A stretch of 64,000 nt of DNA from Zantedeschia hybrid cultivar (GCA_030544215.1 JARZZO010000011.1:42747001-42811000), one strand, 5' to 3'; positions 12,541 through 24,832 are shown, counted from the first letter of the stretch. A program made the numbers and translations. Notes: a model not told the origin generated them from the letters alone.

Positions 12541-13185
12541 TAGTTATAACAGTGTCTATAGTCTTATAGTTATACAGTCGTGCAATCATACAGTCTTATA
12601 GTTATGACAGTTGCACAGTCATACACATGTAAAACAAGACAATTATACAATCATACGGTCAAACAATTATAACAGTCGTACGATCATATAGTTGCCACGG
12701 TTATTCAGTTATGCTATGATGTTCATACAACATAGGAAATAGTAATAAACAATCCACAATTAGATATTGGGCATGTGTATCATGTAAGCACACCCTTATA
12801 CACATAATATGTAATGGTCCCTTAAGTCTTATGATCATCATGGCATACACACAGAATAAAAAATGCATACGACTATCATCCTTTTTCTATTTTTATTTTG
12901 ATAAATGTCATATATGCAGTACACTTAGGTATCACACTGCTTATTTGTAACTTAAGTGATTAACCATCAGACACATGGCATAAACTCAGACACAAGATAA
13001 ACATACTAAAAAGAATCTGAACACCACTTCCATAAACAGATCGTGGACATAAATAAAATAGAAATAAAATTATTGGACTAACTCCCCTTTAATCTTTAAT
13101 TTTTAAATCCATCATGGGCAGCACAGTGCAGTTCAGGAATTGATCTTGCACACGCCCTATAACTCCTCACACCCTCACAGTCACA

Positions 13186-13189
<4 letters not shown>

Positions 13190-13246
<57 letters not shown>
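13190..13246. repeat. (AC)n microsatellite
   Basis: About 28 uninterrupted AC units, followed by degenerate CACACACCCTCACAGCCACA repeats to about 13350. Confidence 0.95.
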
Positions 13247-13249
<3 letters not shown>

Positions 13250-14906
13250 CCCTGACAACCACATACATACACACCCTCACAGCCACACAGACACACACCC
13301 TCACAGCCAGACCTTTACACACGCACATCCTCATAGCTACACACACATATCCTCATCAGATTTTGACAGCATATCCCTTGTTGGGGACTAAAAATCCCGT
13401 CTAGATGTGGGGGGAAAATGAATCAAAATATAAAGCAAACCAAAGGCACATAGATAAGGTAATAGAGCAGGTCTCCTACCTCTCTTCGTAGCCCAAAAGA
13501 GACCCCTAACACCACCACCTGCAGCCTTTACGCAAAACACAACCCTTCTATAGAGAAATCCCTGTAGCACGCTATTGTATGCCATTGTAGCGGCAGGTCC
13601 CCCACTCTTTATTATTATAGCAGGTCCCTCTCTCTCCCTGCAGTTGGCTTTCTCTCTCTCTCTCTCTCTCTCCCCCCTCCCCCCCTCCCCCTTCTTATTC
13701 CCACGTCTGCCCCAAATGCCCCTTTAGGGCTATAGAAAAGCTTCATTTCCTACAAAAGAGGAAGTGGGAGAAGGTTCTAGTGAAGGGCCAGCACATCTCC
13801 CTTGAAGTGGGCTTGGCCCTGTCCACTAATAAACCCATAAGGGCCTTAAAATATACTTTTAACAGGGTATTTAAAATCCCTGTACTATAGCCCTTCAATC
13901 CAAGTCCACTAAGTCTTATAAAATTTCATAAAATACTGTCAACTATTTTTACACCCTATAAATTCATAATTATGTATATACTTTTTCTATTTATATATAT
14001 ACCCTTAAGTATGAAATGCCTTTCTTTAAGGGGTTTAGTGGGGTTCTTGGGGTCTCATATTAACAGTTGACCATGCCCTAGGTTGACTCGAGAACATTAT
14101 AAGGATGAAGAATTACATCTACACAGTAACTGATGACTTAAAGGTTCTTTGAGCTTGTTGCTAAATCCGTTACCTTCTGGGATTATGCGGTGCTGCTTAG
14201 CACCCAACGTAATCGGAGGCCCAGATGATTAATGTGTGCGGCATTAATGCGGTTGATTAATTAGTTAATATAAGATATTAACTTAATTAAATAAGCCAGT
14301 AAAGTGTTACTGGACTTAATGGGCCATTAACTAGACTGGTACTTGGGCCTAAAGGGTCATACGCACAAAGGTTCTCAGTTTAAGATTATTTAGTGGGTTT
14401 TATATTAACTGGGGGTCTTTATGAAAAATTGCTTGAACAATATAAATAATAGCCATGTAGGAATCCTAGGCCAAGCTCCAGGGTTTCCCTTTGCTGGCCA
14501 CCCCCTCTCTCTCTCCTATGCTCTGGGTGGCCCCCTACTGGGCGTTTCCCGGGTCTTTGCTTCGACGTGCGTGCTACTCCCGCCTTCCGAGAGATCTCCA
14601 TCCGCATGCCACTGGCATTGTTGTGGCGAAGGAACGTCGGCACCGCTGCCAATCCATATGAGGGAGCGAGGACGATCCGACAACAGGAAGACTGTATGGA
14701 TACCGCTGGAGTCTCGGACACCTGTGCGGCTGGCGATGTCGCTCCATCAGAATCGAGCAATTGCGGATTCGAATCCGCGTAAGGTGATGCTCAATCACCG
14801 AATATTGATTTTTGTTCTTCGAAACAGATTGGTTAGACGGGAATCGAATTAATAATTTTATTTTCCACTGCGTTCTTTGAGGTCTCGCCTGATTTTTTAT
14901 AGACAA

Positions 14907-15283
14907 CATTAGGGATGAGGGTCTAGGATACTTGCCTATTTGTGACTATGGGGTGAAGTCAGGACCTTGGGCAGCCCATATGACCAAGGAGACCTGGGTT
15001 CAGTCTTAAACTTATTGACTTAGGAATGGGTAGAGTCTCACTTGTGTGCACATGTGATTGAGTCCTAGACGCCACAATTTTACGAGTTGTTTACACAGTT
15101 AGTCCTCTTTCCATTTGCCATTTGGGATTATTTAGCATTTTGCCAAGGCTGGTAGGCAAGGGCCTAGTAAAGGTTGTTTGCAACGATGGTTTGTTGCATT
15201 AGACTGGATCGTGCTGACTCGTACAAGTCGACTCATAGCTGGGCGAGTCCAGTCTATTGGCATGCATCATATTAGACCGGATC
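14907..15283. other. Spacer between the copia element and the chromovirus; no gene
   Basis: No coding region. Near 14965-15010 a short stretch (GCAGCCCATATGACCAAGG, then GGGTTCAGTCT) resembles the promoter part of a tRNA-derived SINE, but a tail and duplication were not found. The last five bases, GGATC, are the left target duplication of the chromovirus. Confidence 0.5.
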
Positions 15284-16766
15284 TATAAGGACCCACAAGA
15301 TTACAATTACGTACCAGCACGTACATAATTATGAAAAAGGGCATTTTCGTAAATACCGAAAAAGTATAAACGCAGTTATGAAAAGTTCTCGTATGATACA
15401 ATAGATGATTTTCATAAGGTCTTAAGTGTAATTTGCAAGGCTTCTAGAAGTGTCCTCAAATCACTAATAAGAAGTTAAAATCGATGGAGAAGTAATGAAT
15501 GAGAGTACAAAGCCAATTATAAAAGATACAAGGACTTAAATGTAAAAGTACTAAATGATACTGCGAAGGGATAAGGATATTGGTAAAGGATAATAGTAAG
15601 GTTTCTTGGACCCTAAGTTATCCCATGCCACCTCATCTAACACTTGTCTCCATCCAAGCAATCTTTATCCCTTTAGGACACTTGTCCCAAATCCAAGAGG
15701 GTCTTTAAGGGACACTTGTCCCCATCCTAAGCCAAGCCATCCCCTATAAATAGGGGAGTAGCCCCTCCCGTCTCTCCATCTCTTCTCCTCCCTCCTTGCC
15801 CACGTTTTAGAGAGAGAGTGGGAGAGAAAGAGAGAGAGGGAGGTAGAAAGAAAAAAGAGAGTGAAAAAGGGAGAGAAAGATTTAGAGCGGGAACGAAAGT
15901 TGGTTGCGAGGTTCTTTGCACGTATGAGGAGGCTTGGAGGGCGGCGCAAAGAGGTTCCTGCCATGTCCAAAAGAGTTTTTGGTTAAAGGCAAGTATATGG
16001 TTATGTCTCCATAGTTATTTATCTATCGCAAATGGCCTGTTTTTAAACATATATTTTCCTACATTAAGTAGATGTTACTAAGTTGAAATACTGCCGAAAT
16101 GACATAAGAGCCTAACTGGACTCCCAGCCCATGTCTAAACCCATGCCTAAATTCCATACTATAAGTCTCCCATATTAAAATCGAACATGCTTACGGATAA
16201 TGCCACCATAGGAGTCCATGCGTCCGAATCATATAAGCATGCTTGTGAGGCGGACATTAAGTAAAAAATGCAACCCGAGGCAGACGGGTAAATTCCTGGG
16301 TACGGTTCTCCTGGTCCAGATGGGACGGGTGGATCCCCCTGCTACGCAGTGGAAGCGCCAGTGGGCATTTGCCTTATCGCTGGTTGCATGTCATGCTAAC
16401 CTCCTTATGTTGTGGTTTGGATGTATATCCGTTACATAAGTGAAAAGATGCATGCTGTTCGTATGTTATATTTATTTATGACTTCATGCTATGCCATACT
16501 CCTATTATGTTTGTACTTATGCCATGTCATGATGCTATGCATGATCAAGTCAAGTCACGCTATGATGCCATGCCATGATCTTTACGATACTCACGCTATG
16601 CTATGCTATGCCATGAACTTTCGACCATGCCATGAATTGCCATGATCCCTATGTTAGCCGAAGCTTGCTATGTTATGTTCTATCATGATATGAATGTATG
16701 GTATTATCATGTATCTTTTTATGTTTATATATATAGTAAGCCATGTAGTGGTATCATGTGGTTGCC
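15284..16766 (+). repeat. Truncated 5' LTR of the chromovirus
   Basis: It aligns from the first base (TATAAGGACCC, TG mutated to TA) with the 3' LTR up to the GTATCATGTG stretch near 16760. The last roughly 340 bp of the LTR and the primer site are absent. The sequence then runs directly into the gag region. It includes ACACTTGTC repeats (15640-15720), a GAGAGA tract and a CATG-rich stretch (16470-16720). Confidence 0.85.
15745..15752 (+). promoter_or_regulatory. TATA box of the chromovirus 5' LTR
   Basis: TATAAATA stands in CCCCTATAAATAGGGG, a GC-flanked palindromic setting, about 460 bp into the LTR. The same box is kept in the 3' LTR at 21653-21660, which supports it as the element promoter. 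Confidence 0.65.
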
Positions 16767-16900
16767 AGAGCCCCAAAATGCTACACCTGTTCCTTCATCA
16801 CCATCCCTAGATGTAGGAGCCATTGTGTAGATTTTCCAAGGATTTCTGCCCGCTACCCAACAACAATAGAACTCTGTAGATCAGGGAAGTCAGGTAGGAA

Positions 16901-17700
16901 CCATCGCCATGGAGCGGTTTAAGAAGATGGGGCCGCCTATTTTTAAGGGGGAGAGCGACCCGCTGGTTGCCGAAAGTTGGATTCGGGAGGTTGAAAAGAT
17001 CTTTCGTGCCATCTGTTGCCCAGAAACTGATAAGGTAAATCTGGGAAGTTACATACTATAAAATTGAGCAGACACATGGTGGTCTTCTACCCCCTACATA
17101 AAATTTACTGGAAGAGAAGGAGAAGTAATGTGGGAAGAATTTTTGACAGCCTTCAGGGTCAAGTTCTTTCCACAGCACATCCAAGACAAAATGATGCAGG
17201 AGTTTTTGTCCCTGACCCAAGGCACTATGTTAGTCATGGAGTATGAGGCCAGATTTTCTGAGTTGGCAAAATTCAAACCTTATATGTGCCTTAATAGACG
17301 GTGGAAACTTCAAAAATTTCTGATGGGGCTAAAACCCATGTTACGCACCAAACTAGTTGCGCACAAATTTAGCTCTATGGAAGAGGTGGTTGAAGCCTCG
17401 TACAGGCAAGAAACCGAGCACGAGATTTATTTAGAAGAAAGCAAGGCAAATCTTAAGAGGCAGACATCTTCCTCTATGTAGAGGCAAGCATCTCATCTAT
17501 GCCTAAGAAGAGGAAGACTGAGCCTCTGAAGATGCTGATAATGACTATTACTCCATATGCTTGAGTTCCCTCTTACCCTCTATGTTAGAAATGTGGAAAA
17601 AGACATGAAGGTATTGAATGTCTATGGGGATCCGGTTGATGTTTTGGTTGTAGGGAGACCGGACATATTATAAAGGACTGTCCCAATGTTAGAACCACTC
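16901..17700 (+). pseudogene. Chromovirus gag remnant
   Basis: From the ATG at 16911 (MERFKKMGPPIFKGESDP) the sequence reads as a retrotransposon gag, followed after a frameshift by WEEFLTAFRVKFFPQHIQ from 17131, the usual capsid core. A CCHC-type stretch (CFGCRETGHIIKDCP) lies near 17645-17690 in another frame. At least two frameshifts separate the parts. Confidence 0.75.
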
Positions 17701-17702
17701 CT

Positions 17703-18090
17703 ATGTCACCAGCATCAGTGCAGCCAACGGTTCCCACCAAATCACGAACGCCAATTCGTGTTTTCGCCTTGACTCGAGAAGATATGGGGGCTATTGAGAA
17801 CGTCACTGAAGGTACGGTTCTTATAGCCGATACTTATGCTCGAGTTATTTTTGATACTAGTGCTACGCATTCCTTCATTTCAGAAGAATTCATACAATCA
17901 TTACATAACAAGGTAGATTTAGTTGAAACTCCAATCTTTATGACTGTTTTTATTCCTGGAGGAGTTCTCCAGTCCCAAAAGTGCATTACCTCTCTTAAGG
18001 TAGAGATCGAAGGTAGGCGACTCACCACTCAATTACAGGTACTTAAGATGAAAGACTTTGATGTTATTCTAGGGATGGATTGACTAGAAC
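17703..18090 (+). pseudogene. Chromovirus aspartic protease remnant
   Basis: IFDTSATHSFIS near 17848-17883 stands where the catalytic DTGATHSF motif is expected. The aspartate and threonine remain but glycine is replaced by serine. The end FDVILGMD near 18058-18081 is the conserved C-terminal protease motif. The reading stops at 18082. Confidence 0.8.
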
Positions 18091-18239
18091 AGCACCATGT
18101 TATGTTCGATTGTCGAAGGAAAAAGATTCTTTTTAGAATTCAAAGGGAAGAAGAGTTCTCTCTTAAACTCCTCGAACTTGGAAAATAAATCATCTCAACA
18201 CTTAAAGCACGATGCTGCATTGACAAAGGCTGTTTAGCT

Positions 18240-19640
18240 CATTTAGTAAGTGTAGTATCTATCCCAAAAGAAAAGAAAGCCCTCTCTATCTCTGACATTG
18301 AAGTAGCAAGAGAATGTCCAGATGTCTTTCCAGAGGAATTGCCAGGCCTACCGCCAAAAAGGATAATTGAATTTTCAATTGAGCTTCTGCCAGGCACAGT
18401 GTCCATCCATAAGATTCCTTATCGTATGGCACCTGCTGACTTAGTAGAGTTAAAGAAATAACTTCAAGAATTATTAGATAAGAGATTTATTTGTCCTAGT
18501 GTGTCTCTATGGGTACTCCGGTTTTATTTGTTAGAAAGAAGGATGGATCTTTGTGGCTCTGTGTAGATTATCAGAAGTTGAATCAAGTTACTATCAAGAA
18601 TCGGTATCATTTGCCGCGAATTGATGATCTATTTAATCAATTACAAGATGCCAACATATTTTCAAAGATAGATCTTCGATCATGATATCATCAATTAAGG
18701 ATTAAAGAAGATATTTCCAAAACAACATTCCAAACCAGATACTGGCACTATGAATTTGTAGTCATGCCTTTTGGTTTAACCAATCTCCTTGCAACCTTTA
18801 AGGATTTAATGAACGGGGTGTTCAAACCGTACTTGGATCATTTTGTAGTAATATTTATAGATGATGTCCTGATAGATTCTCCTACTAAGGAAGCACATAA
18901 GGAACACCTGAAGATTATTCTGGAAACTCTCAGAACTCACTGACTATATGTCAAATTCAGCAAGTGTGAGTTCTGGCTACAACAAATTCAATTTCTTGGA
19001 CATATTATTTCTAAAGAAGGTGTAGCTGTTGATCCGGCCAAGATTCATGCTATACTTAACTGAGAAGCACCCAAGATTCCAACTGAAGTTCGGAGTTTTC
19101 TAGGTTTAGCTGGATATTACATATGCTTTATAAAAGGGTTTGCTACTCTAGCAACCCCTCTTACTAAGCTAACCCGAAAAGGGGTGAGATTCTTATGGAC
19201 TGAAGAATGTGAAAGAAGCTTCCAAGAGTTAAAGAAAAGATTAACTACATCCCCAGTCCTTGCCCTGCCTAGTGGAACCGAAGGTTTTGTCATCTACACT
19301 GATGCCTTAAGACAAGGTATCAATTGTGTACTCATGCAACATGGTAAGGTAATTGCTTATGCATCCCGTCAACTAAAGGATCATGAGCTAAATTATCCTA
19401 CCCATGATTTTAAATTAGCAGCAGTAGTCCATGTACTTAAAATATGGAGGCATTATTTATATAGAGTGTAATTTCAAGTTTTCACAGACCATCAAAGTTT
19501 TAAATATATTTTCTTTTAGAAAGAACTCAATCTTAGATTGAAGTCTTGGATAGAATTCTTAAAAGATTATGATTTTGAATTGAATTATCACCCAGGTAAG
19601 ACAAATATTCTAGTCGATGCTCTTAGCAGGAAGCGGCTAA
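18240..19640 (+). pseudogene. Chromovirus reverse transcriptase and RNase H remnant
   Basis: Motifs in order: PDVFPEELPGLPP near 18320, a degraded primer-grip region with frameshift near 18510, IKNRYHLPRIDDLF near 18592, VVMPFGLTN near 18760, FIDDVLIDS near 18856 (the YxDD site reads FIDD), FLGLAGYY near 19096, then RNase H with IYTDALRQGINCVL near 19290 and VDALSRKR near 19614. Single-base changes have created stops at several places and the frame shifts near 18510. Confidence 0.85.
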
Positions 19641-19819
19641 TGATGATCAGATATTGGAAGATGATTGAGGAAGTTATTGCCTCCCTATCTCAGTTATCCA
19701 TCCAATCTGCCATTGTGGAAAAGATTTTTGAAGGTCAACAAAATGACCTTAAGTTGCAAGAATTGACTGGTAACCCTGGATTTAAAACGAATGATCGTGG
19801 GATGGTATATTTTTAAGGC

Positions 19820-21160
19820 AGATTATGTGTTCTAGAAGACCAAGAACTAAGAAAGGAACTTTTGACCGAAACTCATAGGTTAAAGTTCACTATTCATCCT
19901 GAAAATACCAAGATGTTCCAAGATATGAAGCGTACCTTCTGGTGGTCAGGTATGAAGAAAGATATTGCAGATTTTGTTTCTAAATGCCTAGTTTGTCAGC
20001 AGGTTAAGGTAGAACATCAGAGATCCTCTAGATTAATTCAAAAGATAGAAATTTCAAAGTGAAAATGGGAACATATCACTATGGATTTTATCGTGGGTCT
20101 ATCCTAGTCAGCACGTAGACATGATGCCATCTGGGTAATCGTATTTAGATTCACAAAATCTGCTAATTTCTTGTCAATCAAGTTAACCAATCAGTAGAAA
20201 GTTTGATCAAGCTGTACATAGATAATATCATTAAGCTACATGGGGTTCCCAAGTCCATCATCTTCGACATAGACTCTAGATTCACCTCTAGAATATGGAA
20301 AAGTCTCCAAGAAGCTTTAGACACTCAATTAAAATTTAGTACTGTCTTTCATCTTCAGACCGACGTTCAGTTAGAAAAAACTATCCAGACACTAGAAGAT
20401 ATGCTTAGAGCATGTAGTTTGGATTGGAGAGGAGATTGGGATAAAAACTTATCGTTGGTTGAGTTTGCCTATAACAATAGCTTCCATGCCAGTATTAAAA
20501 TGCCTCCTTTTTGAAACTCTATATAGGAGACCGTGCAGATCACCTATATGTTGGGAAGTGTTCGGAGAGAGACAAATAATAGGACTAGATATTGTGCAGG
20601 CCAGCACAGAAAACATTCAACTTATCCGTCAAAAGTTGATAGCTACACAGAATTGACAAAAAAGTTATGCCGATTAAAGGAGAAAATATATTTCTTTTGA
20701 AGTCGGGGACTATATTTTTCTGAAAGTTTCTCCATCAAAAGGAGTTGTCAGATTTGGAAAACGAAGCAAACTGACACATCGCTATATTGGTCCATTCGAA
20801 ATTCTACAGAAGATTGGAGACGCAGCGTACCAGTTAGTCCTACCACTTGATCTGAAAGGAGTTCACAACATCTTTTATGTCTTCATACTTAAGAAGTATC
20901 TTCATGACCCATCCTATGTCATAAATTATGACGAGCTCCAGATCCAGCCAAATATGAGTTATGAAGAATAGCCTGTGCAAATCTTGGACTTTAAGACAAA
21001 GGAGCTAAGAAATAAGACGGATTTAGTGAAGGTTTTATGGAGAAACCAATCAACAGAAGAAGCTACATGTGAAATGGAAGAAGAAATGAGGAGCAAGTAC
21101 CCACATCTTTTCGGTAAGATTCTTACCATATTCCGTAATTTATTTAATTACATATAAAAT
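19820..21160 (+). pseudogene. Chromovirus integrase and chromodomain-like tail remnant
   Basis: The HHCC zinc finger is visible from 19862 (HRLKFTIHPENT ... CLVCQQVK). The core includes MDFIVGLS near 20080, the GVPKSIIFDIDSRF region near 20238 and HLQTDVQLEKTIQTLEDML near 20350. In the last, glutamate of the DDE triad appears kept, but S/N positions around the second aspartate are altered. From 20955 the tail PVQILDFKTKEL and VKVLWRN fits the chromodomain region that directs integration to heterochromatin in this lineage. Frames are broken between parts. Confidence 0.8.
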
Positions 21161-21179
21161 TCGAGGACGAATTTTGTAT

Positions 21180-21192
21180 AAGGGGGAGAGAA
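21180..21192 (+). promoter_or_regulatory. Polypurine tract of the chromovirus
   Basis: AAGGGGGAGAGAA directly precedes the TGTAAGG start of the 3' LTR. Confidence 0.85.
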
Positions 21193-23015
21193 TGTAAGGA
21201 CCCACAAGATTACAATTACGTACCAACATGTACATAATTATGAAAAAGGGTATATTCATAAATAACAAAAAAGTATAAACGCAATTATGAAAAGTTCATG
21301 TCCTATGATGCAATAGATGATTTCATAAGGTCTTAAGTGTAATTTGTAAGGCTTCTAGAAGTGTCCTCAAATTACTAAAAAGAAGTTAAAATCGGCGAAG
21401 TGCTGAATGAGGGTATAAAGCCAATTATAAAAGATATAGGGATTTAAATGTAAAAGTACTAAAGGATATTACTAAAGGATAAGGATACTGGTAAAGAATA
21501 ATGGTAAGATTTCTTGGGCCCCAAGTTATCCCATGCCACCTCATCTAACACTTGTCTCCATCCAAGCAATCCTTATCCCTTTAAGACACTTGTCCCAAAT
21601 CCAAGAGAGTCTTTAAGGGACACTTGTCTCCATCCTAAGCCAAACCATCCCCTATAAATATGGGGGTAGCCCCTCCCATCTCTCCATCTCTTCTCCTCCC
21701 TCCTTGCCCACGTTTTAGAGAGAGAGAGTGGGAGAGAAAGAGAGAGAGAGGGAGGTAGAAAGTAAAAGAGAGAGAGAGAGAAAGAGAGAAAAAAGGATAA
21801 AAAGATTTAGAGCGGGAATGGGAGTTGCTTACGAGGTTCTTCGCACATGTGAGGAGGCATGGAAAGCGGCGCGAAGTCGTTCTCGCCATGTCCAAAAGAG
21901 TTGGTTAAAGGCAAGTACATGGTCCTGTCTCCATAGTTATTTTCTTATCGCAAATGGCCTGTTTCAAATATATATTTTCTTACAAATTTAAGTAGATGCT
22001 ATTAAGTTGAAATGCTGCCGAAATGACATAAGAGCCTAAATGGACTTCCAACTCATACCTAAATTCCATACTATAAGTCTCCTTTGTTAAAATCGAACAT
22101 GCTTACAGACAGTGTCATCGTAGGAGTCCATACGTTCGAACCATACAAGCATCCTTGTGAGGCAGACATTAAGTAAAAGACGCAATCCGAAGCAAACAGG
22201 TAAAATCCTGGGTACGGTTCTCTCGGTCCAGGTAGGATGGGTGGATCCCCCTGCTGCGTAGTGAAAGCGTAAGTGGGCATTTGCCTTACCGCTGGCTGCA
22301 TGTCATGCTAACCTCCTTATGTTGTGGTTTGGATGCAGGTCCGTTAAATAAGTGGAAAGATGCATGCTGTTCGTATGCTATATTTATTTATGACTTCGTG
22401 CTATGCCATACCCCTATTATGCTTGTACTTATGCCATGCTATGATGCTATGCATGATCAAGTCAAGTCATGCTATAATGCCATGTTATGATCTTTACGAT
22501 ACTCACGCCATGTCATGCTATGTCATGAACTTTTGACCATACCATGAATTGCCATGATCCTTATGTTAGCCGAAGCTTGCTATGTTATGTTTTATCATGA
22601 CATGAATATATGGTATTATCATGTATCTTTTTATGTTTATATATATAGTAAGCCATGTAGTGCTATCATGTGCTTGCTAAGTCGGTAAACTCACCCACAC
22701 TATTTAACCCCCTTTCAGTTTCTTGGGACAATCGAGGAATCTCTACGGTCTTAGTTTAGTTGAGCAGAGCTTGTTTTTGTAAGTCCAGTCCCTATGTAAC
22801 TTACAAGTTGTACCCCTGGACTTGATGTACTGCGTTGTACTGTTTATGACATCAATACATAGAATTTTGTGACTCACGATCAATCGCCTGTTTATTTACA
22901 TACAAAGTACTTAACCTTAATTACAAGATATGTTCGGGTTGTTCTCGCTGTTAATGGGTCCCTTCGATTCGTAGTAAGCCAGCATGACTGAACCGACCGA
23001 CAAGGGGTCGTTACA
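21193..23015 (+). repeat. Complete 3' LTR of the chromovirus
   Basis: 1823 bp, starting TGTAAGGACCC and ending GGGGTCGTTACA, followed by the GGATC duplication. The stretch 22665-23015 has no counterpart in the shortened 5' LTR. Confidence 0.9.
21653..21660 (+). promoter_or_regulatory. TATA box in the chromovirus 3' LTR
   Basis: TATAAATA in CCCCTATAAATATGGG, at the same LTR position as the box in the 5' LTR. Confidence 0.6.
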
Positions 23016-23020
23016 GGATC

Positions 23021-24744
23021 ATGCCGACTTGTACAATGAGTCACTTTCTATAAGTTAATAACACATATTTTTCTTAATATTGGCTTAAACTCATTGTCAT
23101 TAACAAACTAATTGGCTTGAATCAGCTTGACTCATGCAACTTGTGTGACCAACTCGTATCTGGGAAGATACGATCTAGTACGGATCAACGATTGACAAAC
23201 CTTGCTTGCAACTGCTCTATATTGTATGACTGTGATGTATGGTAGTGACCCTGTAGTTTCTAGGCTAGGTGTAGACTTTGCAACTTCAATGGATTAAAAC
23301 ATTCGACCTCAAATCTAGGTGATGGTTTGTAGCACTGTTTCTAAGACCACTGGCTACACGACAAAAAAAATTGATCCACTTTTGGGCATGGAACTCTGGC
23401 ACAGATCGGGAGGCCGAATCGGTACCCACCGATCCTGTTCCGAATCGAGATCGGGTCGGAATTGCTGAAATTGGCTAGAATTGGCCAAGATCGGCCGATT
23501 CTGGACGGATCGGGACCCACCGATCTCGATCTGAATTGGCCTATCCTGATCGGGATCGCCGATTCTGCATTCCATGCTTTTGGGGGATAACTGAATGCAG
23601 TAGAAGGGAACTAAATTATAGTCGTTGTGGCCTAGGCCTAACCTGCCACTGCATTCACTTTCGTGTATATTAAATGAAGTTAAGTACTTAGCCTTGTTCT
23701 CCGATGAGTCAGTCATTGCTGAGTGCCCTATCAATCTATAGTTGTCAGAGTCTGGGCATCAGGTGTAGGTGAGATTTTCTCCCTGTCGACCCTTCTCGTT
23801 TGTTAACTTTACCGCACAAAGATTAGTTCTATCTTACATAATAGTTGCTTAATTTGCTGCAAATAGATTAAATTTGGCTATTTATTTAATTGCTTATATG
23901 TTTCCCATATTCGCTTGTAACCAGTGCTAGTGTCAGGGAGGAATCTTACATGGGTTAGCGACTCACTGCTTCCTTTCTTTCTGTTTTTTTTTTTTTTTTG
24001 CTTTTTGTTTTTGTGGGTGGTTGCTTGGTAGGCTTCTAAGGAGAGTCAATAGGTCGTTAATTGAGTAGATTTATCGGAAACTACAATGTTTGTACAATGC
24101 CTTTACTTTGTACTCTACACTTATGTGGATAGGCAAACTTGTAATCTGCTATCTACATGTACCTAAATACTGTTCAATGGAATGAAGTTTTGTTTCCTGC
24201 AATGTCTAATTTTCCCGATGCATGATTCACTGTTTATTTCCTTGTACTATGTTGTCTCACTCAACAGGTTTTGCTGGTCCCCAAACTTCTTACCTTGGAA
24301 TGTTCTTTTTCTCCAACTCCCTTCCGAGGAGCTCGTCACTGCCCTTTTATAGCTCTTCTTTAAATGATAGCTGCTGAACCTTGAGTGAGGAAGTCTTTGT
24401 CATTCTAGCCATTAGTACTGTAGCTTAGTGTGAATGGAGGCTTCCTCGAGCAATGGTTTAGAATTGGAGCCATACACTGTGTTCTCATCTAACGTAGCCA
24501 TTAGATGTGGTAGGTTGTTCAACATCAATTTAATCCAAACTTTGTGCAAACCGCTAGTCACCCATTCTAAGTAAGATTAAATAATGGCCATCCTTCCTGT
24601 TTAAGTATATGTCATCCACTTAGTTGAAAACTTAGCAGAGTCGTCCAATCACAGTGAGAGGTCATCCACTAACTTTCTTTTGGATGAATCATCCCTTCAT
24701 GTATCTGAGTGATCCATTAAGATGAATCATCTGAAAAAGGCATA
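23021..24744. other. Anonymous DNA; no gene seen
   Basis: No reliable coding region. The first 230 bp (GACTCATGCAACTTG, AACTCGTATCTGGG) resemble the sequence left of the chromovirus near 15215 and are probably the other part of one older repeat split by the insertion. A GATCGGG/CCACCGATC-rich patch and an 18-base T run (23982-23999) are also present. Confidence 0.5.
23394..23570. repeat. GATCGG/CCGATC-rich self-complementary patch
   Basis: CGGTACCCACCGATC near 23418 and CGGGACCCACCGATC near 23510 are imperfect copies about 92 bp apart. The whole patch is rich in TCGG and CCGA and can fold on itself. Its style resembles the repeat at 12313-12540. Confidence 0.55.
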
Positions 24745-24832
24745 CCACCATGTGCGGGGGCTGGGGAAGAGTTGATGTACGCAGCCCTACTGCTGCCAAG
24801 CGGAGGCTGTTTCCTTGGTTTGAACCTGCATC
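24745..24832 (-). mobile_element. Au-like SINE fragment
   Basis: Read on the minus strand it gives a box-B-like GGTTCAAACC, then GGAAACAGCCTCC, GGGCTGCGTACATC and a CCCCAGCCCC block, the order seen in Au SINEs and in the better copy at 49503. The 5' box A part and the tail are missing or overwritten. Confidence 0.7.

Larger units (their letters stand above)
11323..14059. mobile_element. Solo-LTR-like insertion in the copia 3' LTR
   Basis: It starts TGTGAGGGCTTACAC and ends GGGGTCTCATA. The flanks are TTGAC (11318-11322) and TTAAC (14060-14064), a 5-bp duplication with one mismatch. The uninterrupted 5' LTR has a single TTAAC at this point, which confirms an insertion. No coding region is visible over 2.7 kb, so a solo LTR is most likely. 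Orientation is uncertain. It contains a GC-rich repeat, a CA microsatellite and a CT/C tract (13650-13695). Confidence 0.7.
749..14901 (+). mobile_element. Decayed Ty1-copia LTR retrotransposon with two later insertions
   Basis: The element starts TGTTAGTATTAGG and is flanked by a perfect 5-bp target duplication, GACAA, at 744-748 and 14902-14906. Order on the plus strand: long LTR, tRNA-iMet-type primer site, long leader, gag with a CCHC knuckle, protease, integrase, reverse transcriptase, RNase H, polypurine tract, 3' LTR. Integrase before reverse transcriptase is the copia order. All protein regions carry stops and frameshifts, so the copy is dead. Removing the insertions at 5370-7455 and 11323-14059 leaves about 9.3 kb, a normal length for a copia element with large LTRs and a long leader. 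Confidence 0.9.
10587..14901 (+). repeat. 3' LTR of the copia element, split by an insertion
   Basis: 10587-11322 matches the first part of the 5' LTR. Homology resumes at 14060 (TAACAGTTGACC) and runs to 14901, next to the GACAA duplication. The part from 14106 to 14470 is LTR sequence that the 5' LTR has lost in favour of its inverted duplication. Confidence 0.85.
15284..23015 (+). mobile_element. Decayed Ty3-gypsy chromovirus (Tekay/Del-like)
   Basis: Flanked by a perfect 5-bp duplication, GGATC, at 15279-15283 and 23016-23020. Domain order gag, protease, reverse transcriptase, RNase H, integrase, chromodomain-like tail is the chromovirus order. The integrase zinc-finger region (HPENTKMFQDMKRTFWW) and the tail (KTDLVKVLWRNQSTEEATCE) resemble the Tekay clade. 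Many stops and frameshifts make it non-functional. The 3' LTR is complete. The 5' LTR ends early, and the primer site is missing. Confidence 0.88.

Noticed and set aside
13140..13391. 83-codon frame rich in His-Thr
   Set aside because: It is a translation of the CA microsatellite.
14421..14852. 143-codon frame in the copia 3' LTR
   Set aside because: It lies in LTR sequence shared with 1850-2140, has no known domain, and the matching 5' LTR frame differs.
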